Positions 54,127 through 63,955 of a stretch of 64,000 nucleotides of DNA are shown piece after piece. The position numbers and the translations under genes were made by a program. Under the pieces are notes generated by a model. That model saw only the letters and a program-made list of their open reading frames with translations, had not been told where the DNA came from and did no database searches. Within the stretch, counting starts at the first letter, position 1, and each line of letters opens with the position of its first letter. The stretch is from contig NZ_CP071955.1 of NCBI RefSeq assembly GCF_017603965.1, forward strand, positions 434,001-498,000, written 5' to 3'. Origin of the DNA: Xanthomonas fragariae. GTDB taxonomy: Bacteria > Pseudomonadota > Gammaproteobacteria > Xanthomonadales > Xanthomonadaceae.

Positions 54127-54726
54127 TCAGGAATTGACCACCAGGCGCGGCGCCCCATCGAAGCGGTCGAGGTCGCGCAGCAGTTCGGTGTAGCGCCGCA
54201 GTCTGCCCATCTCACGCATGTTGACGATGTCCTCGTGGCGTAGCTCGCGCTTGGAGGTCACTTCCTGCTTGTAGCGCAGCACTTCCGGATAGCGACGCGT
54301 CATTTCCAGCGCATCGGCAACGCACTCGACCGAGTCGGCGTCCGGTGTCACCCGTGCGCGGCTGTTGAATGCCCGCAACCAGCGCTCGAAACCGGCGCTG
54401 TGATCGAACAGATCGGCGATGTACCACATGATGAACAGGATCGACGCCCACGAGGTAAAGATGATCACCACCCGGCTGAAGGTCAGGTGGTAGTCGTTCT
54501 GCCAAAGTTGGTGGGTGATCACGCCCAGCAACACCAGCGAAATCGCCTGCCAGCCGATGATCGAGGCGATCACCCATTGTTTCTTGGCGACGCCGAGCAG
54601 AGTGAGTTCCTCGTCGAGCTGCTGGTCGGTCTTGTCGCGCCAGTAGGCGACCTGCTCGTCGAAAGAGCGCCGATGGAGTGCGTTGTCCTGCAATAGCAGG
54701 CCCAAACCCTGGAACAAAGCGATCAT
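54127..54726 (-). CDS. Small membrane protein of unknown function
   Basis: 199 residues from ATG 54726 (AGGAG upstream). Two transmembrane helices in the first half, VIASIIGWQAISLVLLGVI and VVIIFTSWASILFIMWYIAD, are separated by a short hydrophilic loop (THQLWQNDYHLTFSR). The C-terminal ~100 residues are soluble and charged (EMTRRYPEVLRYKQEVTSKR, REMGRLRRYTELLRDLDRF). No catalytic motif is seen. Monocistronic, with a shared terminator at 54063-54094. Confidence 0.75.
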   Translation of the reverse strand: MIALFQGLGLLLQDNALHRRSFDEQVAYWRDKTDQQLDEELTLLGVAKKQWVIASIIGWQAISLVLLGVITHQLWQNDYHLTFSRVVIIFTSWASILFIMWYIADLFDHSAGFERWLRAFNSRARVTPDADSVECVADALEMTRRYPEVLRYKQEVTSKRELRHEDIVNMREMGRLRRYTELLRDLDRFDGAPRLVVNS

Positions 54727-55182
54727 GACAAGCTCCTGACGAATGGCTGGTACGAACGACTTGCTGCACTGGCGGCTGCCGGTGCCCTGGAGCGACCAAT
54801 CCAACGCCGGGCGATGCATGGCGTGCGTCGGACGCTCTTAGTTCTAGCACTTTCGCTGTGCTTGGCAATGCCTCAAACGAATCGACGGCCGCGTAATCTT
54901 GCGCATCTGCGCACAAATCGTTGAATTCATGCGGTATACGGGCGATGGCGCCAGATCGCAGCAATGCTGCATCGCTGATCTTGTTGCACTGCACACCTGA
55001 CGCTGCATCGTTGCCGCTGCCATCGAGCCCCTGACCAGCTCGTGGTGCAACGGCCCCAGGCGGCTCACCCATCGCTCACACTTGCGAGAAGCCGGAACAA
55101 GCGCCGCCGAGTAGGCAGATGCTGATAGGCGTGCAGGCCAGGCCGCAACATGGCCTTGCAACCGTCTGCGTATCATTGCCGT
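54727..55182. other. Intergenic region upstream of the DUF2236 gene
   Basis: About 455 bp; open frames of 60-110 codons exist but show no domain or good start site. Divergent promoters for the flanking genes are expected here. Confidence 0.5.
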
Positions 55183-56400
55183 ATGTCAGCCGTCCTGCGT
55201 GCTCTTACCGCCCCCGCCACCGAGCAGATCCGCCGTTGGGTACTTGGCGCGTTTCCGCGTGACCAGAGCAGCATCCAATACGACCAACCACTTGGCGATG
55301 CCGGCATCTTCGGGCCCGACAGCGTCACCTGGCGCGTGCATTCCGAATTCCCGGGCATGTTGTCCGGTGGGTTGTGCGCATTGATGCTGCAGCTGCTGCA
55401 CCCGCGCGCGCTGGCCGGGGTCTACGATCATTCCAACTTTCGCGCCGACCTGATCGGGCGGCTGCGCCGCACCACCAATTTCGTTGCCGGCACCACCTAC
55501 GCGCCACGTGGGGAAGCCGAACAGCTGATCGCCCGCGTACGCAACATCCATTCGCATATCCGCGGCCATACCGCCGATGGCGTGCCGTACGACGCCAACG
55601 ATCCTGAACTGCTGACCTGGGTGCATGTCACCGAGGCCTACGGCTTTTTGCAGGGATGTCGGCGTTATTGCCGCGAGGTGCCTACCGCCATCGCCGACCG
55701 CTACTACGATGAGGCGCGACGCGTGGCCGAAGCTCTGGGCGCCACCGATGTGCCCGCCGGCCAGGCGCAGGTGGATGCGTATTTCGCCAACCTGCGCGGG
55801 CAACTGTGCATGGACGCGCGCTCGCGCGAAGTGCTCGACATCCTCACCAGCATTCAGTTGCCAGTGCCGGCGGCAGTTCTGTCGCGCGGCGTGTTTCTCG
55901 GTGCCGGCACCGCGTTGTTGCCGAGCTGGGCCAGCGACATGCTCGGCCGCACCACGACGCAACGCGCGCAGGCGCGTGCGTCGGCACGTTTGCTACGAAG
56001 TTTGTCGCCATTGTTTCGTACGGCGCTACGCGATGGACTGTCTGCGCGTGCTTGTCGCCGCATGCAATTGCCGCCAGCGATGTTGCTGAAGTGGCCTGAG
56101 CAGGTGTCAGGCAGCTGCTGCAGACCCCACGTAGCCCGCCTTGCCCTGCGCGCAGCGCCAACTGCGCAGCAATCCTCGTCACCGCCCAACCACTACCAAA
56201 TCTTTACCCGCTGCCTGGGCGCCAGATACAACTGCTCACCTTGCTTTACATCGAATGCCGGATACCAAGCATCGAGATTGCGCACGGTTTGCGCGCGGAA
56301 GCGGACGGGTGCGTGCACGTTGGTGAGCACTGCGTTGCGTAACGCCGCATCGCGATACTTGCCGCGCCAAGCTTGCGCAAAGCCGAGGAAAAAGCGCTGA
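55183..56400 (+). CDS. DUF2236 (MpaB-like oxygenase) protein with run-on C-terminus
   Basis: 405 codons from ATG 55183. The first ~300 residues match DUF2236/latex-clearing-oxygenase-like proteins: IFGPDSVTWRVHSEFPGMLS, ALMLQLLHPRALAGVYDHSN (His axial candidate), RLRRTTNFVAGTTYA, LLTWVHVTEAYGFLQGCRRY. They probably bind heme b. After LPPAMLLKWPE the sequence stops resembling the family and continues ~100 codons, the last 69 antisense to the M13 peptidase gene (56193-56400). The native stop has probably been lost or shifted near 56095, giving a tail-to-tail overlap. The N-terminal domain appears intact. Confidence 0.8.
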   Translation: MSAVLRALTAPATEQIRRWVLGAFPRDQSSIQYDQPLGDAGIFGPDSVTWRVHSEFPGMLSGGLCALMLQLLHPRALAGVYDHSNFRADLIGRLRRTTNFVAGTTYAPRGEAEQLIARVRNIHSHIRGHTADGVPYDANDPELLTWVHVTEAYGFLQGCRRYCREVPTAIADRYYDEARRVAEALGATDVPAGQAQVDAYFANLRGQLCMDARSREVLDILTSIQLPVPAAVLSRGVFLGAGTALLPSWASDMLGRTTTQRAQARASARLLRSLSPLFRTALRDGLSARACRRMQLPPAMLLKWPEQVSGSCCRPHVARLALRAAPTAQQSSSPPNHYQIFTRCLGARYNCSPCFTSNAGYQASRLRTVCARKRTGACTLVSTALRNAASRYLPRQACAKPRKKR

Positions 56401-58307
56401 TCCGGGCTGAACCCGTCGATGGTCTGCGGCTGCTTGCCTTGCAGCGATAACCGATACGCGTCGTAGGCAGTGGCCAGGCCGGCAACATCGGCGATGTTCT
56501 CACCCAGCGTCAGCTTGCCGTTGACCGACAAATCCTCGAACGGTTTGTAGGCACTGAACTGCGCGGCGAGCGCGTTGCCGGCGGTCTGGAATTTCTTCAA
56601 GTCCTGCGGCGTCCACCAATTGTGCAACTCGCCGTGCTCGTCGAATAGCGCACCCATGTTGTCGAAGCTGTGGCTGATTTCATGGCCGATCACCGCGCCG
56701 ATCGCGCCGTAATTCACTGCATCGTCGGCAGCCGGATCGAAGAACGGCGGCTGCAGAATCGCCGCCGGAAAGATCAGGCGGTTTTCCAGCGGCACGTTCA
56801 GCGCATTGACCTCCTGCGGCAGCAGGTACCACTCACGGCGATCGACCGCCTTGCCCAGCTTGGTCAGGTTGCGGCGGTACTCGAACAACGTGGCGCGTTC
56901 CTCATTGCCCAGCGCATCGTCGCGGCGCACGTCCAGCCCGCTGTAGTCGCGCCAGCTGTCCGGATAACCCACCGCCACCGTCAAACCGGCGATCTTGGCC
57001 TTGGCATGCTGCTTGGTGTCCGGGGTCATCCATTCCAGCGCGTCGATGCGCTTGCCGAAGGCGGTGACGATGTTCTTGACCATCTTTTCGGCGCGCGTCT
57101 TGGTCTGCGCGCTGACGTACTTCTGCACGTAGCGTTTGCCCACCGCCTCACCCAACGCGGCATTGGTCGCGTCGATGGCGCGCTTCCAGCGTTGGCGTTG
57201 CTGTGGCGTGCCTTCCAGCGTGGTGCCGTAGAACGCGAAGCGCTCATTGGCGAATGCCTTGGATAGATACGGCGAGGCGCGGTCCAGCGCGCGAAAACTC
57301 AGGTAGTCCTTCCAGGCCTGCAGCGATTCGGAGTGCACCAGCGCCGATAGCCCGCTCACCGCTTGCGGTTGCCAGACGATGAAATCCTGCTGCGCTTTCA
57401 GACCTGCTGCTTCGAAGAACAGCGCCCAGTCCAGGCCGGGTGCGTTTGCCGGGAAGTCGGCCTGTGTCCAGGCATTGGCGCCGGCTTGCACATTGTTGGT
57501 CTGCTCGGCGGTGGCATGCACGCGCGCCATCGCGGTTTCCATCATCAGGATGCGCACGGCCTTGGCCGGCGCGTCGCCGACGCCGGCAAGTTTCAGCAGC
57601 TTGACGATATGCGCGCGGTAGGCCTCGCGCGGCTGCGTCATGCGCCCGTCATCCAGATAGAAGCTGCGGTCTGGCATGCCCAATCCGCCTTGCACCAGAT
57701 ATGGCACATAGCGGCCGGGATGATGCAGATCCTGCGAGACCCACAGGCCGAACAGACGGTCGGTATGGAAATTGGTGGAGTTGAGAAGATCCACATCGGT
57801 GCGCAACTGGCTGCCCAAGATGCGCGCCAACGCCTGCTTGTCGTCCAGCTGCGCGATCGCATCCAGTTCCGGTTGGACCGGACGCACGCCCTTGACCTCG
57901 ATGCTGGCTTCGTCCATGTAGGCGGCGTAGTAGTCGCCGATCTGCTTGTCTTCGCCGGTGACACGGTCATTGGCGGCTGCGCCTTCGATGATGTCGCGGC
58001 TACGCCGCTCGGTTTCGATGGCGATGCTGACGAAGCTGTTGAAACTGGAGCGATCTTCGGGAATCTGCGTGGTCTTGACCCAGTTGCCGCTGGCGTAACT
58101 GAAGAAGTCATCGCCCGGCACCACGCTGCGGTCCATGCCGGCAACATCGAAACCGAAATCGCCGAGCTTTGGTGCGCTGGGTGCCGGCTTGATGTGCGCG
58201 CTCGTGGCCGGCGCTGCGCTATCGCGGTGACACGCGGCCGTGCTCAGCAGCACGACAGACAGGACAGCGATCAGGACGGGGCGGTGCAAAGGGGCCATGC
58301 GGCGCAA
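56193..58307 (-). CDS. pepO: M13-family zinc metallopeptidase lipoprotein (PepO/neprilysin-like)
   Basis: 704 residues. Signal with lipobox LLSTAAC gives a lipidated, periplasm-facing protein. The M13 N-domain starts PGDDFFSYASGNWVKTTQIP. The catalytic HEISH motif (GAVIGHEISHSFDNMGALFD, near residue 540) and the second motif ENIADVAG (near 600) supply the zinc ligands and catalytic residues. The C-terminus ends in the M13 signature RAQTVRNLDAWYPAFDVKQG before the last Trp. It cleaves peptides. ATG 58298 (MAPLHRP) is an alternative start. The 3' end overlaps the convergent DUF2236 frame. Confidence 0.94.
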   Translation of the reverse strand: MRRMAPLHRPVLIAVLSVVLLSTAACHRDSAAPATSAHIKPAPSAPKLGDFGFDVAGMDRSVVPGDDFFSYASGNWVKTTQIPEDRSSFNSFVSIAIETERRSRDIIEGAAANDRVTGEDKQIGDYYAAYMDEASIEVKGVRPVQPELDAIAQLDDKQALARILGSQLRTDVDLLNSTNFHTDRLFGLWVSQDLHHPGRYVPYLVQGGLGMPDRSFYLDDGRMTQPREAYRAHIVKLLKLAGVGDAPAKAVRILMMETAMARVHATAEQTNNVQAGANAWTQADFPANAPGLDWALFFEAAGLKAQQDFIVWQPQAVSGLSALVHSESLQAWKDYLSFRALDRASPYLSKAFANERFAFYGTTLEGTPQQRQRWKRAIDATNAALGEAVGKRYVQKYVSAQTKTRAEKMVKNIVTAFGKRIDALEWMTPDTKQHAKAKIAGLTVAVGYPDSWRDYSGLDVRRDDALGNEERATLFEYRRNLTKLGKAVDRREWYLLPQEVNALNVPLENRLIFPAAILQPPFFDPAADDAVNYGAIGAVIGHEISHSFDNMGALFDEHGELHNWWTPQDLKKFQTAGNALAAQFSAYKPFEDLSVNGKLTLGENIADVAGLATAYDAYRLSLQGKQPQTIDGFSPDQRFFLGFAQAWRGKYRDAALRNAVLTNVHAPVRFRAQTVRNLDAWYPAFDVKQGEQLYLAPRQRVKIW

Positions 58308-58412
58308 TTCTTGAAACCGAAACAGACAGCGCAGTGTAAGTGGCCTGCAGTGCCACGTCCCGGTGCGAGCGCGGGGTCCGCCGTGTAGCGGGATATTGCG
58401 GACACGCCCGGT

Positions 58413-59108
58413 TCAGCGCCGACGCTGATACCAAAAGCCGAGTGCGTCGCGGGTCTGCAGCATGCGCCGCCCGTGCCACAGGAAGCGCAGCAGCAAGCCG
58501 AGGTGTTCGCGCTTGGAAAAGCTGCGCAGCTTGCGGTCGGAGGTGTGCACGGTCTGGCGCAGGATCACAAAGCGCCCGCAGCGCGCCAGCGCCCGGCTGA
58601 GTGCCACATCTTCGCCAGCGTAGTAACGCGTATCGAAGCCGCCCGCACTGACGAATGCAATGCGTGTGCAGAACAAAAAGCATCCTGGTGCGATACCGCC
58701 GATACGAAAAAACCAGCCAAAAAGCGCTTGCGCGACACGTTCGGACCATACGCGCTTGCCGTGCAAATGCACCTGCGCGCCACCGCCCACCGCACCGGCA
58801 TCCAGCGCTGCCAATGCTGCGCCGACTACCTGCGGATTGATCAGCGTATCTGCATCCAGAAACAGCAGCCGGTCGCCTCGCGCCAGTTGTGCACCGGCGT
58901 TGCGCGTGGCCGCGATATGCCGCAGCTGCACTTCCAGTACCTGCGCGCCATGCGTGCGTGCAATGGTTGCGGTGTCGTCCCCGCAGGCATCGGCGACCAC
59001 GATCGCTTCGTAGTCCAGCTGCATGCTCTGCGCGCAGGCATGCAGGCACTGCAGCGTGTCGCCGATCAGCGCGGCCTCGTCATGGGCGGGAATCACGAAG
59101 GACAGCAT
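58413..59108 (-). CDS. Family 2 glycosyltransferase
   Basis: 231 residues. The GT-A fold starts MLSFVIPAHDEAALIGDTL, with the nucleotide-binding VVADACGDDTATIA and the DxD-type FLDADTLIN. The C-terminal part includes GGFDTRYYAGEDVALSRAL (acceptor-loop ED). There is no membrane anchor except a hydrophobic segment near FGWFFRIGGIAPGCFLF. It is short for family 2, similar to small bacterial transferases of the TIGR-type hypothetical glycosyltransferase group. Acceptor and pathway are unknown; it has no sugar-gene neighbours. Confidence 0.87.
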   Translation of the reverse strand: MLSFVIPAHDEAALIGDTLQCLHACAQSMQLDYEAIVVADACGDDTATIARTHGAQVLEVQLRHIAATRNAGAQLARGDRLLFLDADTLINPQVVGAALAALDAGAVGGGAQVHLHGKRVWSERVAQALFGWFFRIGGIAPGCFLFCTRIAFVSAGGFDTRYYAGEDVALSRALARCGRFVILRQTVHTSDRKLRSFSKREHLGLLLRFLWHGRRMLQTRDALGFWYQRRR

Positions 59109-59213
59109 TGGGCGTCTGGCTCGTGCGGTGGTGGTGCCAAGTGTGCAAGCCGCACTGGCGTAAGCGTGTGAGTCGTGCGCGGCCGCAAGCGTCTGCGGCC
59201 GCGCGGCGTCGCC

Positions 59214-60209
<996 letters not shown>

Positions 60210-60421
60210 GGGGGAAACTCCGTGCAGTAAAAGAGGCATGACGGTGGAAGAATGGCCGGCCGCGTGTTAGTGCCGTGTGGCCCGAACGGTAAGGCTGCGG
60301 TCGGTGTAATGACGCGCTGACGGCTCCGGTTGCGGTGCAAGGCTTGTAGCGCTCTGAAGCATTCACGATGCGGTGCGTCTCAGTCTCATAGGCTGAGACG
60401 CCATCGCCGCATGCTGACCGC

Positions 60422-61666
60422 GTGAAAATCCTCGACAAACTCGCCATTCTCGCCGACGCCGCCAAATACGACGCCTCCTGCGCCTCCAGTGGCGCGAACA
60501 AGCGCAATTCGCTCGGTACCGGCGGCATCGGTAGCACCGAAGGCATGGGCATCTGTCACTCCTACACGCCAGACGGCCGCTGTGTGTCGTTGCTGAAGAT
60601 CTTGCTGACCAACTTCTGCGTGTTCGACTGCGCGTATTGCGTCAATCGCGTCTCCAGCAACGTGCGCCGCGCGCGCTTCACACCGGAAGAAGTGGTCACC
60701 CTGACGTTGGACTTTTACAAGCGCAATTACATCGAAGGCTTGTTTCTCTCCAGCGGCATCATCCGCAACTCCGACTACACAATGGAGCAGCTGGTGGAAG
60801 TGGCGCGGCAGCTGCGCGAGGTGCATCACTTCGCCGGCTACATCCATCTCAAGACCATCCCCGATGCAACGCCGGAGTTGTTGGCGGCGGCCGGTCGCCA
60901 TGCCGATCGTCTGAGCATCAACGTGGAGCTGCCGACCGAACAGGGATTGACGCTGCTGGCGCCGGAAAAAAGCGTTGGCGGCATCCGCTCGGCGATGGGC
61001 GAACTGCGTTGGCGCATCGAAGAAAATCAGCTCGCGCGCAAGGCGGAAAAAGTGCGCCGCGCCAAGCCACCGCGCTTCGCACCGGCCGGGCAAAGCACGC
61101 AGATGATCGTCGGCGCCGACGACGCCAACGATCGCAGCATTCTGGACACCAGCCACACTCTCTACGGCAATTATCGGATGCGCCGGGTGTACTACTCGGC
61201 GTTCAGCCCAATCCCGGATGCGTCATCCAAATTGCCGCTGCAGCCACCGCCGCTGCAACGCGAGCATCGGCTGTATCAGGCCGATTGGCTGCTGCGTTTC
61301 TACGCGTTCAGCGTGGAAGAAATCGCGCCGGCAAACTCCAGCGGCATGCTCGATCTGGACGTGGACCCGAAGCTGGCATGGGCGTTGCGCAATCCGGAGC
61401 GCTTTCCGGTGGATTTGAACGCGGCACCGCGCGAGATGTTGCTACGGGTACCGGGCTTGGGCACGCGCAATGTGGAGCGCTTGTTGTTGTCGCGACGGCA
61501 TGCGCGGTTGCGGGTAGGGGATCTGGCGCGGTTGCGGGTACCGATGAAGAAGCTGCTGCCGTTCGTGAGTGTGCTGGATCATCATCCGCGCCAGCGCTTG
61601 GATGATCCGGCCAGGTTGCGTGCGCAGTTAGCGCCAGCGCCGCGACAGGCAGGTTTGTTCGATTGA
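60422..61666 (+). CDS. Radical SAM DNA modification/repair protein
   Basis: 414 residues from GTG 60422 (MKILDKLAILADAAKYDASC). The radical SAM cluster motif CxxxCxxC is C66-VFD-C70-AY-C73. The sequence belongs to the TIGR03916-like family that pairs with a DUF4130-UdgX protein, as here. A helix-hairpin-helix at the end (DLNAAPREMLLRVPGLGTRN and VERLLLSRRHARL) suggests DNA binding. The next gene starts 265 bp downstream in the same direction, so the two act together in an uncharacterised DNA repair or modification pathway. The 61667-61931 interval holds no convincing gene. Confidence 0.92.
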   Translation: MKILDKLAILADAAKYDASCASSGANKRNSLGTGGIGSTEGMGICHSYTPDGRCVSLLKILLTNFCVFDCAYCVNRVSSNVRRARFTPEEVVTLTLDFYKRNYIEGLFLSSGIIRNSDYTMEQLVEVARQLREVHHFAGYIHLKTIPDATPELLAAAGRHADRLSINVELPTEQGLTLLAPEKSVGGIRSAMGELRWRIEENQLARKAEKVRRAKPPRFAPAGQSTQMIVGADDANDRSILDTSHTLYGNYRMRRVYYSAFSPIPDASSKLPLQPPPLQREHRLYQADWLLRFYAFSVEEIAPANSSGMLDLDVDPKLAWALRNPERFPVDLNAAPREMLLRVPGLGTRNVERLLLSRRHARLRVGDLARLRVPMKKLLPFVSVLDHHPRQRLDDPARLRAQLAPAPRQAGLFD

Positions 61667-61931
61667 GTCCGCGTGTGGTGGCGATGCCTTTCCTTCTCTC
61701 GTCGGGGCGTCCCCTTCAGGAGGAAAGGTGCCCGACGGGCCGATGAGCAGCGGCTGTACGCAATGGTGCCGCTGACCGACTGCCGTTTACGCCTGTGACG
61801 CTGCGCGTTTTGGTGCAGCACAATCGCCAGCGACAAGCAGCGGCACCAACTCAAAAAACAGCAACAACGCAACGATATCGACGGCAGTCACCGTGGCGAG
61901 GTTGCGCATCTTGAGAGGTCAGGTGTAAGCG

Positions 61932-63377
61932 ATGTTCAGTGCCGAAGTAGAGCCGGTTTGGAGTCTCGACGCGTGGCGTGCGTTGGCGCGGGCGGGATGG
62001 CGTGCGCAGGTGGAGCCGGATTCGATTGCGTGGAATGGTGGGGCGCAGGGTGGATTGTTGATGGGGCCGGGGGTGCTGGATTTGCCTGCGTTTCTGGCTG
62101 CGCCGCGCGTATCGGCGGAGTTTTTGCAAATGGCGGGGGCGGTGTTGTGTCATCGTGATCCGCAGCGGTATGCGGTGCTGTATCGGTTGTTGTGGCGGTT
62201 GGCGTCCGGAGAGCGGGCGTTGCTGGAGCGGGCGACCGATGTCGATGTGCATCGTGTGGTCCAGTGGCAGAAAACAGTGCAGCGCGACTCGCACAAGATG
62301 AAGGCGTTTGTGCGCTTTCGGCGCCTGCCCGGCGACGAAGAAGACTTCATGGCGTGGTTCGAGCCCGAGCATTGGATCGTGGATCGGGTGGCGCCATTTT
62401 TCGCGCGCCGATTCGCTGGCATGCGTTGGGCGATTCTCACACCGTATCGCAGTGTGCGTTGGGATGGCGAGGCATTGACGTTCGGCGAGGGCGCGGTGCG
62501 TACGCAGGTGCCGGCCGACGATGCGCAGGAAACCTTGTGGCGTACGTACTACGCGCACATCTTCAATCCGGCGCGGCTCAATCCCACCATGATGCGGCAG
62601 GAAATGCCGCAAAAATACTGGAAGAACCTGCCCGAAGCGGTCTTGTTGCCGGAGCTGATCCGCGAAGCCGGTATGCGGGTGCGCGAGATGGCCGAGCGTG
62701 CCCCCGAGCCGGTGCGGCGGCGGGTTCCGGTGGCCCCACTACCGGTTCCGGAAGTGGCAACCCAAAGCCTGGCGCAGTTGCGCTTGGCTGCGCGCGATTG
62801 CCGGCGTTGCGAATTGTGGCAACCGGCAACGCAGACGGTGTTCGGTGAAGGGCCGAACGATGCCTCGGTGATGGTGATCGGCGAGCAGCCGGGTGATGAG
62901 GAGGATCTGAGCGGGCGTCCGTTTGTCGGGCCAGCCGGGCGCCTGTTCAATATGGCGCTGGGCGAGCTGGGTGTCGGCCGCGAAACGTTCTATGTGACCA
63001 ATGCGGTCAAGCATTTCCGTTTTGAGCAGCGTGGAAAGCGCCGTCTGCATCGCAATCCGGAACGTTCGCATATGCAGGCATGCAGCGGATGGTTGCTGGC
63101 CGAGCGCACGCAACTGCGTCCGGCGCAGATCGTGTGTTTGGGCGCGATTGCAGCGCAAGCGGTGTTGGGCAAAGGTTTTCGGTTGATGCAGGAGCGCGGG
63201 CAGTGGCAACGCTTGGACGATGGCACGCCTGTATTGACCACCGTGCATCCGTCCTGGGTGTTGCGCCAGCCATCCGCTGCGCGCGAAGAAGGCTATCGAA
63301 GGTTTGTCGAGGACTTACGCCAATTGCTGGACCCACCAATGCCGGTGGAGGGTTCGATTGGGGCTAAGAGCGGCTAA
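61932..63377 (+). CDS. DUF4130 and UdgX-type uracil-DNA glycosylase fusion
   Basis: 481 residues. The N-terminal ~250 residues are DUF4130 (LLWRLASGERALLERATDVD, VQRDSHKMKAFVRFR, YYAHIFNPARLNPTMMRQEM, KYWKNLPEA). The C-terminal domain is a family 4-like UDG of the UdgX branch: CRRCELW iron-sulfur Cys, GEQPGDEEDLSGRPFVGPAG and the R-loop KRRLH (Lys369 to His373), whose His forms the covalent uracil adduct in UdgX. The motif is Leu instead of Ile. TVHPSWVLR closes the active site. The last residues (GAKSG) and the TAA stop are read from repeat copy c, so the native C-terminus ends within the repeat. Confidence 0.93.
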   Translation: MFSAEVEPVWSLDAWRALARAGWRAQVEPDSIAWNGGAQGGLLMGPGVLDLPAFLAAPRVSAEFLQMAGAVLCHRDPQRYAVLYRLLWRLASGERALLERATDVDVHRVVQWQKTVQRDSHKMKAFVRFRRLPGDEEDFMAWFEPEHWIVDRVAPFFARRFAGMRWAILTPYRSVRWDGEALTFGEGAVRTQVPADDAQETLWRTYYAHIFNPARLNPTMMRQEMPQKYWKNLPEAVLLPELIREAGMRVREMAERAPEPVRRRVPVAPLPVPEVATQSLAQLRLAARDCRRCELWQPATQTVFGEGPNDASVMVIGEQPGDEEDLSGRPFVGPAGRLFNMALGELGVGRETFYVTNAVKHFRFEQRGKRRLHRNPERSHMQACSGWLLAERTQLRPAQIVCLGAIAAQAVLGKGFRLMQERGQWQRLDDGTPVLTTVHPSWVLRQPSAAREEGYRRFVEDLRQLLDPPMPVEGSIGAKSG

Positions 63378-63512
63378 CAAAACGACTGCGCTCACCGTCA
63401 GGCGGGCGCGGCCGGTGCTCGGAATCGGCATATACCACGCGTACACTCCGGTTCCTGCGCATCGTCCGCACCCACCTGACGACTGCTCGCTACGTTTTGT
63501 TAGCCGCTCTTA
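63365..63512. repeat. Xanthomonas dispersed palindromic repeat, copy c
   Basis: 148 bp with perfect 19-bp arms (TAAGAGCGGCTAACAAAAC and its complement). The core has GGTGCTCGGAATCGGCATAT and ACACTCCGGTTCCTGCGC. It supplies the udgX stop codon. Confidence 0.9.
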
Positions 63513-63568
63513 GAAAAATACGCATGCAAGCGCCAGCGCACGGTGTCCCGGCAACCGAGACGCCAAAC

Positions 63569-63594
63569 GGCACCCCTGGCGAACCAAGGGTGCC
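63569..63594. terminator. Hairpin, possible terminator
   Basis: GGCACCC, 12-nt loop, GGGTGCC. It lies after repeat copy c and has no T run, so it is only a weak terminator candidate. The interval 63513-63955 contains no convincing gene. Confidence 0.4.
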
Positions 63595-63874
63595 GTCACC
63601 GCCGCTTCGCGGCCGGGTAACGGTGCAGGAAACAGGGCTCCCCCGCACCGCGCAGAGTGTGACTTGAATCTTTCTGCACAGATGTAGAGAGCGCACGTGG
63701 ATGCGGCAAAACGATGTCGATAATGCGCCGCGTCCACGGCACTTCTGTTTGAATCGCGCGATTGGACCTTTCACATCGAGGTCAGCAATGCACCTGCGCG
63801 CGATCGCATTTTATCAGCGACGTGGAAACGTAAAAAAATCACCACCAAACAAGCTCTGTCGATCCGCTGCAGCG

Positions 63875-63910
63875 CCCATCGGCGGAATAAACGGACATTC
63901 CGCCGATGGG
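63875..63910. other. Perfect 14-bp inverted repeat
   Basis: CCCATCGGCGGAAT, 8-nt spacer AAACGGAC, ATTCCGCCGATGGG. It lies 45 bp after the fasciclin-domain gene stop on the minus strand. It may be a terminator without T run or an operator; the sequence alone does not decide. Confidence 0.55.
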
Positions 63911-63955
63911 GTCATGCGGACCTCACGAAAGACGCTCGCATGCAACCACATGCAG

